The notes beneath the pieces were generated by a model that had not been told where the DNA came from, searched no databases, and saw only the letters and a list, made by a program, of their open reading frames with translations. A program made the position numbers and the translations under genes. This document shows, piece after piece, positions 12,642 to 23,000 of a stretch of DNA of 64,000 bases. The stretch comes from Moringa oleifera (Eukaryota; Streptophyta; Magnoliopsida; Brassicales; Moringaceae). The DNA is taken from NCBI GenBank assembly GCA_021397835.1, contig JAJFZO010000191.1, positions 8,256,001 through 8,320,000 on the forward strand. The letters run 5' to 3'. Each line of letters opens with the position of its first letter. The stretch's first letter is position 1.

Positions 12642-13775
12642 TGAAATTGGTGACAAATTTAAGGATATAAATGCTCTTGAAGATGTGAAGAAGGCATTGT
12701 AAGAACTAGTCATTCTTCTGATGAGGAGGCAAGAGCTTTTTTTTTCATGGAAATATTTTGTAGGTATTGAATATTATTGAATACTTTCAACTGCAATTGG
12801 ATTTATTCTTTTTATTCATTAATCATGTAATGATTCAATCAGCCTTGCAAAGGGATATTACTATTTAGTCCTCCTGGTACTGGTAAAACCCTTCTTCACA
12901 AGGCACTTGCAACAAAAGCTGGGGTAAAATTCTTTAGTATAACTGATTCTACAATGGTGTGCTGAGATACAAATGCCTCATTTAGTTAATTAAATTTGAA
13001 ATTCCCCATATCACTAAATTTATGCTTCCTATATTTACCGTATTCTTTGATGTACTTTGGTTCTATTTTCACCATTTTATGATTTTGGATTCTTTTAGTT
13101 ATTCTCTTTGGCTTTTCCATTTTCTTTTCTAATATAGTTATGGTTATGTCCATATGGGATGACCATATCATCAACCCCTTTTTCTTTGATAAATAAAACC
13201 TTAATTTTTGAAACTGAAAGCCATCAGTTCCGCTTATGTTGTGCAACAGAAGAAAAATCTTATCTTTAATACGGTTTAATTATAAAGTATCTAACTTCTA
13301 ATTCAAAGACTTAATGTAGTTACAAGTTTAATTACTCTTCACCTAGTCTGTGACACTAAAATGAACTTGTTTGTGGCCTATGTTTAGATACTCTTAATGG
13401 TGTTGATTACTAGACTAATAACTCTTCTTTGGATTAGCATTAAATGTGATTTATGATGTTAGATAAAAAGATTTAGCCCTAGCACTTTGACAACATTTTC
13501 ATAGTTTGTTTGAATATTTTCTTACATCTTAAATTAAAGTTGAGAGATTTCATTGGATGTTTGTTTTGCTTGTATGCATAATCTTATTGGCACTGAAATT
13601 TTATTTTAGGAAAATGTGTGGTCAATTTTGCTCCTTACTACTTTTCCCGTTTTTTCATATGTTACAGTGGTATAGAGATGCTAAAAAGTTTACAAAGGCC
13701 CTTTTCTACTTTGCCAGCAAACTAGCCCCTGTCATTGTATTTGTTAATGAAATGAATCACTCCTGTGAAAACATG
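12642..13775 (+). pseudogene. DAA-type AAA ATPase fragment (spastin/Msp1-like)
   Basis: Three exons are recognisable. About 12,642-12,736 reads EIGDKFKDINALEDVKKAL, then a stop, and ELVILLMRRQEL (family: FDDIGALENVK and KELVMLPLQRPEL). About 12,841-12,957 reads [20 protein letters not shown] with an intact Walker A motif [12 protein letters not shown] (SPPGTGKT). About 13,667-13,775 reads KFTKALFYFASKLAPVI and VFVNE, the Walker B region, where the catalytic Asp of VDE is replaced by Asn. These match the plant AAA ATPases related to Msp1/ATAD1 and katanin/spastin. The rest of the ATPase domain (sensor 1, Arg finger, C-terminal helices) is missing. Stops and the Walker B change make it a pseudogene. 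It lies between the TIC110 and carboxylase fragments on the same strand. Confidence 0.82.
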
Positions 13776-13849
13776 ACCTACAGTAACTATTTTGGCTGCA
13801 TTTTATATATCAATATATCAGTATGGGAGTATGGCACTACGAAAGTATG

Positions 13850-13985
13850 GCAGTAACAGTACAGTAGTATAGTATTAGTAGTATAGATGGAGTAAGCAGT
13901 AAATAATAGCTGTAGTAATTAAGATAAAGTAGTAGTAGTTGCAGTTTAAATGGAGTAGCAATAGTAGTAGCAGTAGTAGCTTAGA
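13850..13985. repeat. Degenerate AGT trinucleotide array
   Basis: The stretch consists of interrupted AGT/AGC/ATA triplets (GTAGTATAGTATTAGTAGTA, AGTAGTAGTTGCAGT, AGTAGTAGCAGTAGTAGC). It directly follows the AAA-ATPase Walker B exon and resembles the array at 5,092-5,265. Confidence 0.75.
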
Positions 13986-14309
13986 TGGTGTGGCAATATA
14001 GATTTGTATTGTATTTTCTAATTAAAGTTTGCATTTAGAGGTTCAGTTGCTTTGTGATTAGTATAGAAATGTTACAGTTTTGCATAATTGTGATTGCAAT
14101 ATCTAAAGAAATCACCAGAAAGCTGATTCTTTTTCTTTATATTAAATTTAGATTTGGTTATTCTATACAATATTTTTCTTATTTTAATATTCCTTTCTAT
14201 GAAATTCAAGTTTTATCCCACTTTCCCAACCATAAAAGGAGAAGAATAGTATTTACCTTTGAGGAGTATTTTGTTATGATATCATTACTTTTTAATGTGT
14301 ATGGTATAG

Positions 14310-15175
14310 ATTATTGAGGAAGCTCCAATTACTGAGACTTTTATGGAAATTATCATAAAACTAGAGGAATTAGCTCGAAGGTTGGCTAAATATGTTAATT
14401 ATGTTAGCGTAGCTGCTGGTCATTATCTTTACAACATGAACACTGGCAAATAGTATTTTCTACAACATATACTTCACTGTTTGTCATCAATTGTATATTC
14501 CTTTTCATACTCATGAAGGTTTTATTCTCATGCACTCTTTTCATAATCAGTGTCTATAACATATCTACTTAGGAGAAAAGAAAGGTTAGAAGTATTGCTG
14601 TGAACTTTGAAACAATTAGGAAGCTTTGTAATTTTTATGTGCCCCAATGTTAGTAGATGATATTTCTAACTTGAGATATGGATAGTCAAGTTGATATATT
14701 TGCACCTCATTTTGTTATGGTCTTTGCACAAGTTATTTCATATTTGAAATGGCCTGCTTGTTACCTTATTGATATGTTTAACGTTAATGAATATCAGTAT
14801 GTATTGGATATAGGCAGAGCTCTTAGTTACAGAAAGGATTGCCGAAGTAAACCTTCCAACTACCCAAGTTGCAATGGGGATAGGTATTCCTCTCTGCCAA
14901 ATTCTTGGTATGATAATGAAGTTCATTAAACTTTTTCCTAATTCATTTAATATAATATCTCATAATTTATGCCCATATGTAATCAGAAATAAGGCAATTT
15001 TATGGTATGGAACATCGTGGAGGGTATGATTCTTGGAGGAAAACATCAACTGTTGCTATCCCTCTCAATTTTAACAAGGTAGAGAATACCAGATCAAATA
15101 GTCATGGTGTAGTCGTTCATGTGACAAGTGAAGATCCTGATGCTTGTTTTAAATCCATCAGTGTGAAAGTATAGG
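14310..15175 (+). pseudogene. Acetyl-CoA carboxylase fragment, biotin carboxylase domain
   Basis: Three exon remnants match the biotin carboxylase part of the homomeric eukaryote-type acetyl-CoA carboxylase (cytosolic malonyl-CoA synthesis). The first, about 14,310-14,470, reads IIEEAPIT, KLEELARRLAKYVNYV and LYNMNTGK, then a stop where the family has YYFLELNPRLQVEH. The second, about 14,815-14,908, reads LVTERIAEVNLPTTQVAMGI and GIPLCQI (family: PVTEWIAEVNLPAAQVAVGMGIPLWQIP). The third, 14,987-15,175, reads EIRQFYGMEHRGGYDSWRKT and VHVTSEDPDACFK and ends with a stop just before a GTAAAT donor. The catalytic ELNPRLQVEH block is degraded. Introns are kept. The reading is long and collinear enough to be confident about the family. 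Confidence 0.88.
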
Positions 15176-15619
15176 TAAATTGCCAAGTTTTTTGAACAAT
15201 CATAGTTGAAGCATATTTTTGATTTACCTTGGTGTTGACCACAGCTTGATGTTGTCAGAATGTAGTATAGGGGAGCAAAAGTGGTTTTTCTAGGCAAAAT
15301 TCATTAGTTTGTTTGCATATTAATGCACTAAAATACAATAACTCCATTAAAGTATGGCCATCGAATAGAGAAATTTTTATTAATAGTTATAGGAGCTTTT
15401 CTGAAATGTTGCAATCATTTTTGTGGTATGCTTGTTGTACACTTAATGTTTTCATATTATATTGAATTTTTATTGTTCCATCACACTCATATGATGCCTT
15501 TTTACTAACGGCTGTCAAGCAGATTGCTTTAAAGAATAGGCAGATTTAATTTGATTTACTTAGTGAGTTTCGTTATATCTATTATGTTGTTTGTTTCTGG
15601 TGCTGGCATTACCTACTAT

Positions 15620-16010
15620 GTTATCTGCTGAAGGTTGCACTTAATTATATTGGAATGTAAGGAGCAAGTGTTGAATAACAAGATTAAGTACACTCTATTT
15701 TGATACCTGTTTGAATAATAAGAATTGGTATTTTGGATGTTGAGGTGCTAATACAGAGCGTTTTCTATGTCTTCGTCAAAAGCATGCCAAAAGATCCTTC
15801 AAAAGTAAATGCTAGCTTATGTTAGTATTGGAGATTTTTGTGAGACAAAGAAAACTTATTATTTTGGATATATTGGGCCTTTGTTGAATGTTGATTTAAA
15901 TTTTAATGGTTTTTTAGTCTGAACCTTGCTGGTCTTTTACTCAGAGGCCTGTTTACAATGGTTTGTCTTTGAGAAATTTATTAGGAAGATTCAAAAGTTA
16001 GTTTTTTATT
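15620..16010 (+). repeat. Long duplicated unit, copy B, right part
   Basis: From TTATCTGCTGAAGGTTGCACTT onward the sequence again matches copy A (3,890-4,375). Shared blocks include TGAATAATAAGA, GATCCTTCAAAAGTAAATG, TGAGACAAAGAAAACTTATT, and the block around TTTACTCAGAGGCCT followed by TTTACAATGGTTTGTCTTTG. Homology stops near 16,010, where the L1 fragment begins. No gene is recognised in this block; from its position it may be the 3' flank of the SMN-like gene. Confidence 0.75.
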
Positions 16011-16019
16011 ATAGATTAA

Positions 16020-17050
16020 TCATATCCACAGTTGAGTGTGGGGTTAAATGGTGCAACTAGATTCATAAATGTTTTTCTTCACTATCTATTGTTGCAATAG
16101 GAATAAGAGTCATACTTCCTTCTTCAAAACTTCTAGAGGATTGAAGCAGGGAGATTCAAGATCTCCATTGTTATTTATTTTCAGTAATGAAGACATTGGA
16201 GAAGATATTATCAAAGGCTATAGCAGTAAGGTTGTTCAAGGGTTTCAAGATTAAAAACAAGAGTAAGGACATAGTGGTATCTCACTTATCATTTGTCCAT
16301 GATATAAATATGTTATATGGAGCTCATGAGGAGTAAATGGTACATCTAAGTTGTATGTTGTTAAGATATTAGGCACTGTTAAGTTTCAAGGTGAATATGG
16401 CCTAGATGAATTCATTCCTATTGATAAAAGGGTGGATTGCAATTCACTGGTTGAGCTACTAGATTGCAGAATCACCAGCCTTTCAATCTAGTATTTAGGA
16501 TTGCCTTTTAGTACTAGACATGGAGAAGTGGTAATTCAAAATGGTGTTATAGAAAAAATGAAAAAACGGCTTACTGGATAGAAAAGAGCTTATTTATCGA
16601 AAAGAGAATGATTCATCTTAATTAAAAGCACTCTTTCTAATCTACCTATTCATTATATGTCATTGTCCATATTCTTAAGGAAGTGACTATTAAATTAGAG
16701 AAGTTGTAAAGATAATATTTATGGGTAGTCTCGAGAATGATCATAAGTTTCACTTGCTAAGGTGGGAGGTAATAGTTTAATTAGTAAACAGGAGAAGATT
16801 TGAGAATTAAATCAATTTAGACTTTTAACAAGGCCTTAATAGAAAAATGTTTATGAAGATATATGTTAGAGGATACAGTGTTATGGAGAAGGGTGCTAAT
16901 GTTGAAGTATGGGGCGTAAGATCGGAATGGACAACGAAAAAAGGGAGAGATTCCTATAAGATTGGGTGCGGAAGGCATATCAAAAGATTAAGAGCAGTTT
17001 AGCTTAAAGATTCACTTCTATATCCAAAGGACAAGTTTTTGAACTAAAAA
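16020..17050 (+). mobile_element. Dead L1-type LINE reverse transcriptase fragment
   Basis: Broken frames on the + strand read FFKTSRGLKQGDSRSPLLF (about 16,120-16,175; family RGLRQGDPLSPYLF), SHLSFVHDINMLY (about 16,281-16,318; the catalytic FADD became FVHD), YLGLPFSTRHGE after a stop (about 16,494-16,530), LIKSTLSNLPIHYMSL in a shifted frame (about 16,620-16,670) and a late LGIKSI and NKALIEKCL block (about 16,800-16,850). These are in the order expected for the RT fingers, palm and thumb region of plant L1 elements. The catalytic Asp loss and many stops show it is inactive. The 5' endonuclease part and poly-A tail are not seen. It abuts the end of copy B. Confidence 0.82.
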
Positions 17051-19965
17051 ACAAAGACTTAGCCATCACCATATAAATAAACGCTTGTAAAACTTGTTTT
17101 CTTCTTTTAAAACCATAAATTGTTTATGAAATCCACATCAATGGTAATGAAATAATATAAACCCATTTACAAACAAAACATCAACCCAAAACAAACATTG
17201 CAAACCTTATTGTGTTTTGTTTTTTTGAAATGAGGACGATAACACAAAAGTTGCACAAATTATTAATGAAAAATGCTTCAAGTACTTGTTAGGATGATAG
17301 GTTACTGGGAGGATATATAGAAAGTCTGGAAAATGGAATGCGCACAGGTGCTTGCTTTACTTTGGGTTTTGAACAAAACTTCAAAAAGCTTGATGTTGTA
17401 AATTTACTTTAACACAATAGTATTTTTGCTCAAAATTATAAAAAATGTTAAGAAAAAAAGTTGACTTCGTAGAAAAGTGAAAACATGCATTCTTAAGGTT
17501 TCTTTGATTATGATCTAATGAAATGAGGAAGCGTGAAAATATGTATTCCTTTTTGAACGTGCGACTCATATCCTCAAAAGAAGGCATTAGATCATATCAT
17601 ATCATTTTTTTTTTCAAGAAAGAGTTTATCTAAGGGTACCTTTAATTTTATTATGCTAATTACTCCTAAATATGAGAAGCCTGGTCATAAAGCTTAAGGG
17701 ACGGAGGGTTAATATACATACTATGCATCCATGTGCCAAGAGATGGATCAATCAATTCGCTTAATGCAAATAACCAACATTTCTAGCTAGCAATCAATAA
17801 GAAGAGGCCACGGAACATCCACCTCCCATTAGTTGTACTTACATGTCACCACTTTTTGCTGTGAAGATAGTTCTTTAAAATAAACAATTGTTGAAACACG
17901 AAAAAAAGGAAATCCAAAGAAGAATGGTAATAAAGAAGGGCCAAGAAACCCATAATCTGGAGCTCGGAATTGGTGATAAGTTATGACATGGCGAGGTTAA
18001 AAAATTAGCAAACAAAAGAAATGAATGGGTTCAACAAAAGTTGGAGGCATACTTTTAAGGTATACAGAAAAACTCAACCAAGAGGAAAGGAGCAGGCTTT
18101 ACTTAATAATGTTGCTAAGACTAGAGGAATACTGCTTGGAATATGAAAGAGTTTGAGAAAAGCCTTTACCTTGGTTACTAGAAATGCTGATTGAACATTG
18201 GTTTTAGAGAATGACACCATTATCATAAATACAAAACATAGAAATTAAAACGTAAAAAAAGCCAATGGAAGTTTTTGACCAAATGAATGATATGCTTAAA
18301 GAAAAAGGGAGGTCAAACGACAAAAATGAAAGCATAACAAGTAGAAAAGTCATACGTTTAGCTAACAAGATATATAAATATGTGAGGAATAATGCAAGGG
18401 ATGCTTGAAAGAAAAAAGTAAGAATGACAAAAGAGCTCACAAGCTTGAAAACCTTTTTATCATGAAAACTTCCAAACACACAACTAATGATAGCCTTGAA
18501 AAGAAAAAATTAGAAAAAATTTACACAATGTCCTTTTTTATGAAAGTTGCGACCTCATAAGATGGGAATAAGGGTGCACGATAAGAGAAAACTTTTATGT
18601 TATTGTATATTAGAAGCTTGCATAAATTCAACTCAACCGATGTCACATCGAGATATATGTGGGATGCCACTTCACTTACACCAAAAAGATGCAATGTTGG
18701 CTAACAAATGTGATCTCAAAGCGAGCCACCCTAATGAACCAAGGCAAGCCATGCAAAGGCACAAGTCATTGTCGATTAAAAGGTATTAAGATAGCATGTA
18801 TAAGGCTAACAACAGAACAAACTTGCAAATAGACTATATCCGTATATCCAAATTCCTTTGCTTTTTGTATTCAAGGCACCGTTAAGAAATTTAAGCATCA
18901 ATTATATTAAAAATATAACAAAATTATAAAAATAATTTAAAGTAAATTATATTAATGAAATAATGTCAAGTCAAAATATCATATTCACTCAAGATTAAAA
19001 TACTAACGTTCAAATTTAAAATATGGTGAGTCAAATTTTGAGGGATCATAATAATATATAAATATTCCAATTTGGAAAGGCCATAATGATATATGGGGTC
19101 AAGTTCTTAAATTGTACGTTATTTAGAAATCATATTGTTATGCTAAATATTATAAATTGACTACTTATAAATGTATTTATTAAAATTATGAAAATTTTGT
19201 TATATAAAAAACTCAAGGGATGATATTAATTTATGACAAAAAATTAAAAAAATCATATCCATTGTGAAATTAAATCCCAACGCTAATATGAAAAGTCAAC
19301 ATGCTTAATAGTATACACATTTAGTAAGATGTGACTAATATAGACAATTTTTATCTATGTTTCCTATTCTCTCTTTGCTCCGATTACAAATTGAAAATTG
19401 AAAAATAACATAAGAATAGAGCAACATTTCTAAGGTTTGTGGAAGAACTATTGATGAAAGAGCAACACAACTTTCCATTAATTATCCGATAATTAGCAGT
19501 ATTTTAGCATCTAAATTTCCAAAGCACATGCTCTATATAATAACCTAATTAAAAATGAAAATAAAAGAGACATGCTTTAATTTAGTTGTTCTTTCATATA
19601 TGGCTTCTATATTGTTCTCATCTAATTACAAATCTAAAGTTGGTAACGGCTGATGCAGATTCCTGTCACCTTCTAAAACTAGCCGTACGATCAATTCATT
19701 GCTCATACAGGAGCTATAATCATTATCCTGGCCGGTAATGTAGACCATAAAAATTGAGGGGTTCAAGCAGAAGAACTTGAACAGGTTTCTTAGCAGGATC
19801 CCATTTGGGCCATTGGCCTTGTATTCAACGGTCTTAGAATTTGATTTTTTGGCAGACGTTGACAACCCTCTAAGAAATTTTTTTCAGCTTCTGAATTCAC
19901 AGGATAAGACTCTCCAATTATCAAAGTCAAAGGCATCCCGCAAACATCCATTTTTTTATTCTCTC

Positions 19966-19968
<3 letters not shown>
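17051..19968. other. Intergenic stretch upstream of the receptor kinase, no gene recognised
   Basis: Mostly AT-rich, strongly so at 18,890-19,330. Frames at 17,381-17,587 (-), 18,204-18,479 (-, hydrophobic, Phe/Leu-rich) and 18,547-18,789 (+) have no family motif I know; the last lies in sequence that could be retroelement-derived. A 79-codon - strand frame at 19,626-19,865 overlaps the presumed promoter of the kinase and is also unrecognised. A TATATAA at 19,534-19,540 is about 550 bp from the kinase start codon and could be its TATA box only if the leader is long or spliced. Confidence 0.4.

Positions 19969-20006
<38 letters not shown>
19969..20006 (+). repeat. (CT)19 microsatellite in the kinase leader
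   Basis: An uninterrupted CT run ends 77 bp before the predicted start codon of the receptor kinase. CT/GA runs in plant leaders and promoters are bound by BPC (GAGA-type) factors in known cases, so it may have a regulatory role; that is inference. Confidence 0.9.
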
Positions 20007-20010
<4 letters not shown>

Positions 20011-20083
20011 CCGTGTGGTTATATCACCTACATATAAGTTTGTCATCATCACTGATCTGTCTCCTCTTCCTGAAGATCCCCAA

Positions 20084-23000
20084 ATGAATCGAGGCATATC
20101 ATTTACTCTCACATCATATCTATCTCTACTAATAAATCTGTCTATTTTCACTTTCTTTCCGCTAGCAAGGAAAGCCCTTTGTGTGGACCCACAATTTCAG
20201 GCCTGCAACGTTCCTAAAAGCTGTGGTGATGGCCAGGAGATAAGATTCCCGTTCTATATCGAACACCAGCAAGAACCCTATTGTGGGTATCCTGGATTCA
20301 TGCTCTCCTGCAATAACAGAGGAAACCCAGTTCTTAGATTACCAGATAACGAGTACATCGTCCGCCAGATCTTCTACAACAACCAATCTCTTCTTGTGTC
20401 AAATGCTGCAGTTCTTGACTCAAACAGTTCATGTATGCCTTCAATCCAAAACCTGTCTCTGCCAGAGGACCGGTTTCAGCTCCTGTCAAACCATATGCTC
20501 TTCCTTTTCCGCAACTGTAACTTATCAGGAGCCAGTAGTCTTTCACGATACAGAATTGGTTGTGCTAATGATAACGAAACAAGTTCGACTTTGGTCCTGC
20601 ACAAGAATGATCCGGTCCTGGTTAATGCGTCCAAAGAGTGTGAAAATGGGGTGGTGGCTCCAGTGGATTCGCCCGGAGGACAGATTCATGGGGAGCCCCT
20701 GCAGATGCTGAAGCATGGGTTCTTTTTGAAATGGGTGGCCAGCACGTGCAGTGCCTGCGAGGATACAGGCGGCAAGTGTGGATTCAACAAGACCACTTAC
20801 CTTTTCAGGTGTTTTTGCCCAGACAGGCCCCATGCTTCGCACTGTACAAGTCCTGGTATGTATGCCTTCTTCCCTCTCATATCATGGCCAGTGGGGATTG
20901 CAAAAGTTTAATCCAACGTAGCTGGAACTCCTGTTATGCTAATCTGTCTGTCTCTATCGCCATAGCCCTCTAAAAGGTGGGCAAGCCCTGCATTCAGAAA
21001 CCATTGCAGCCTTCCCGCCAGTTGACTCAATCACCGATCCGTTCCTCTTAAAATTAACGGTGGGAGGTCAAACTGGCTCTGCTCAATCAGGTCATATTTG
21101 ATGAGTGAAAGGACATAGCTAGTGGTTGGTCAATAGGGATAGGCAAAAGCTTCCCCTGAAACTTACGACTTAGCATCAGTAAATAGAGCCGTCGTATAGG
21201 ACCAAGTTGGAGTTCAACTGCACCGTCCCACACCGTGTTGTCAGATTGGGTGGTGTGCTGGTCCTAAATCCGCATGCATTATTCCGTTCTCACTTTAAAG
21301 TTGCAAATCGGGAAAGTTGGGTAAAATACAGAAGAAGTTGCAGTCTCTACGAGGATTTGACATGTTCCCTAACTTTTACCAAAGCTTTATTGCTTGAAAA
21401 ATTATTGAATGTCATACAGAAAACTATTCTACTTTCTGTGCCAATCTATATGAAGTTTTATAAAGAGTTCTATGAAGATACATGAATTGTATCAAATTCT
21501 TTCTTTTTTTTGGAAATTTGGAAAAAAAAAAAGGGAGTTTATGTCATGGAAATAACTTGAGACAACTAGTTTTTTTAAGATAAAAAGACTTGGGAATCGA
21601 ACTAGTTTTGATATTACTGTAGGCTATGCAATTAGACATTCATTCTTAGGCTATTCAAAGGAACTGCCAATAATATAATATAAACCATTAGCTTCTTCCC
21701 AGAGCTTTCATAAACAGTTGAATTTCTACCTATAGAGATTGACATGATTATTATATGTATTTTAAATTTCAAAAACTAATTCGTATCTGTCCCTTGTGGC
21801 AGTCAGGGGTTAAAGTCTAAGGTCTCACCCAGATAAGTGAAAAAGAAGCAACTATAGACAAAAAATTTGTGAGATCAATATCTTTTAATGTGATTGAAGG
21901 AAGACCACAGAACAATGAGAAGAAGACAGCCATCGAATTAGTCTTTTTGGCCGTATTAAAGGATGAAGTTTACAATAAATTATTTATCCTTAAATTTTAA
22001 ATTAGTGTAGGCGTCAGGCATATTTAATCCCTCATTGTAAGGATGAAGATCTGGACTGTATCAAGTATAATCTAAGGTTCTGAGGTATTCCATCACTAGA
22101 TTCCACTGGGAGGGAAAAAAAAAAAAGATCTGACAGTGTTTATTCATTTGTCCGGAAGAACTGTTGAGTGTTTATTCATTTTCCTTTTACTCTCTCTCTA
22201 CTTCAAAAGCAGAGGAAGTCATTGATTGAGAATCTCATTCTAACACTAGCTTTTTCATATTCAATCTCTTAACTTTGAAATTGATCACTTATTCACCTAA
22301 ATAGTCCCTGTCCCCTGGTCACTCTTTTCCACAAAGATGTGGAATCCCTGATTGTCTTCACACCATTTATTTAGCACTTCCCACAGCACCGTGAATTTAT
22401 CTTGAAAGTTTGTCTATATAAGACATTCCTGTTTGGACATAAACAAGTAGCACAATCATGTAATAAAATTATAGACACTAAGATGTAGACATAACAAAGT
22501 TTAGCACTTCATGCAATACAGTCTCTATTGTCTGTGTTGTAATAATCCCCTGCAGAATTGCATAAGCCTACTACCCTCTTTCTGTACTTCACACACTCGA
22601 ACTTCTCCATACTGTCAGATGACCCGCATTATTTAATTGCCACCAATTAGTTAGTTGCAATGACTCAATACTAACTGCACAGAGTTCTTCTGTTTATCAA
22701 AATCTCCAAGGATGTTATATATTTTTTCTGCGTCAATTCCATGTTTTCTTTTCAAGCTGATACAGTGTTCTTCGTGACCTATGTAGGAGGGCATGTAAAG
22801 TTAGAATTGAAGCTGGTAATAGGTAATTCAATATCTCAAAATTCTTAGACTCAATTCTCTTGGCTATCCTTAAGAGAGATACGGTTCTCCCCATGGTTAA
22901 CACCCAATTAAAAGTTGACCATTCTTCTTTCTTGCTGCAGGTTTCGGAGCCTTGATCATGCTGATCTTTGTGACCATCTTCTCTCACTTTGTCCTTCGGA

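Larger units (their letters stand above)
10130..15619 (+). mobile_element. 5.5 kb insertion carrying three host gene fragments (gene-capture element candidate)
   Basis: This segment separates two parts of copy B that are about 80 bp apart in copy A (copy A 3,810 and 3,890). It contains fragments of TIC110, a DAA-type AAA ATPase and acetyl-CoA carboxylase, all on the + strand and all with introns. Same-strand fragments of unrelated genes with introns kept are typical of Helitrons and, less often, of Pack-type DNA transposons. I could not identify terminal inverted repeats, a target duplication, or a Helitron CTRR end with hairpin at either border. The borders are therefore estimates from the copy A/copy B comparison, and a composite origin through several events is possible. 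Confidence 0.45.

Noticed and set aside
12841..12957. Walker A motif taken as sign of a working AAA ATPase
   Set aside because: Neighbouring exons contain stops, the Walker B Asp is changed, and the C-terminal half of the ATPase domain is absent.
15560..15625. Helitron 3' end (CTRR with hairpin) before the right border of the insertion
   Set aside because: CTAC and CTAT occur near the border, but not CTRR at the break point, and no clear hairpin precedes it.
16020..17050. L1 reverse transcriptase as an active element
   Set aside because: Catalytic FADD reads FVHD, several stops and shifts, no endonuclease part and no poly-A tail.
19626..19865. 79-codon - strand frame as an antisense gene upstream of the kinase
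   Set aside because: No recognisable domain, short, and it overlaps the probable promoter or leader of the kinase.
20283..20973. Overlapping frames of 70-142 codons inside the kinase ectodomain exon
   Set aside because: The 298-codon frame with signal peptide and Cys-rich domain explains the DNA; the others are shadows.
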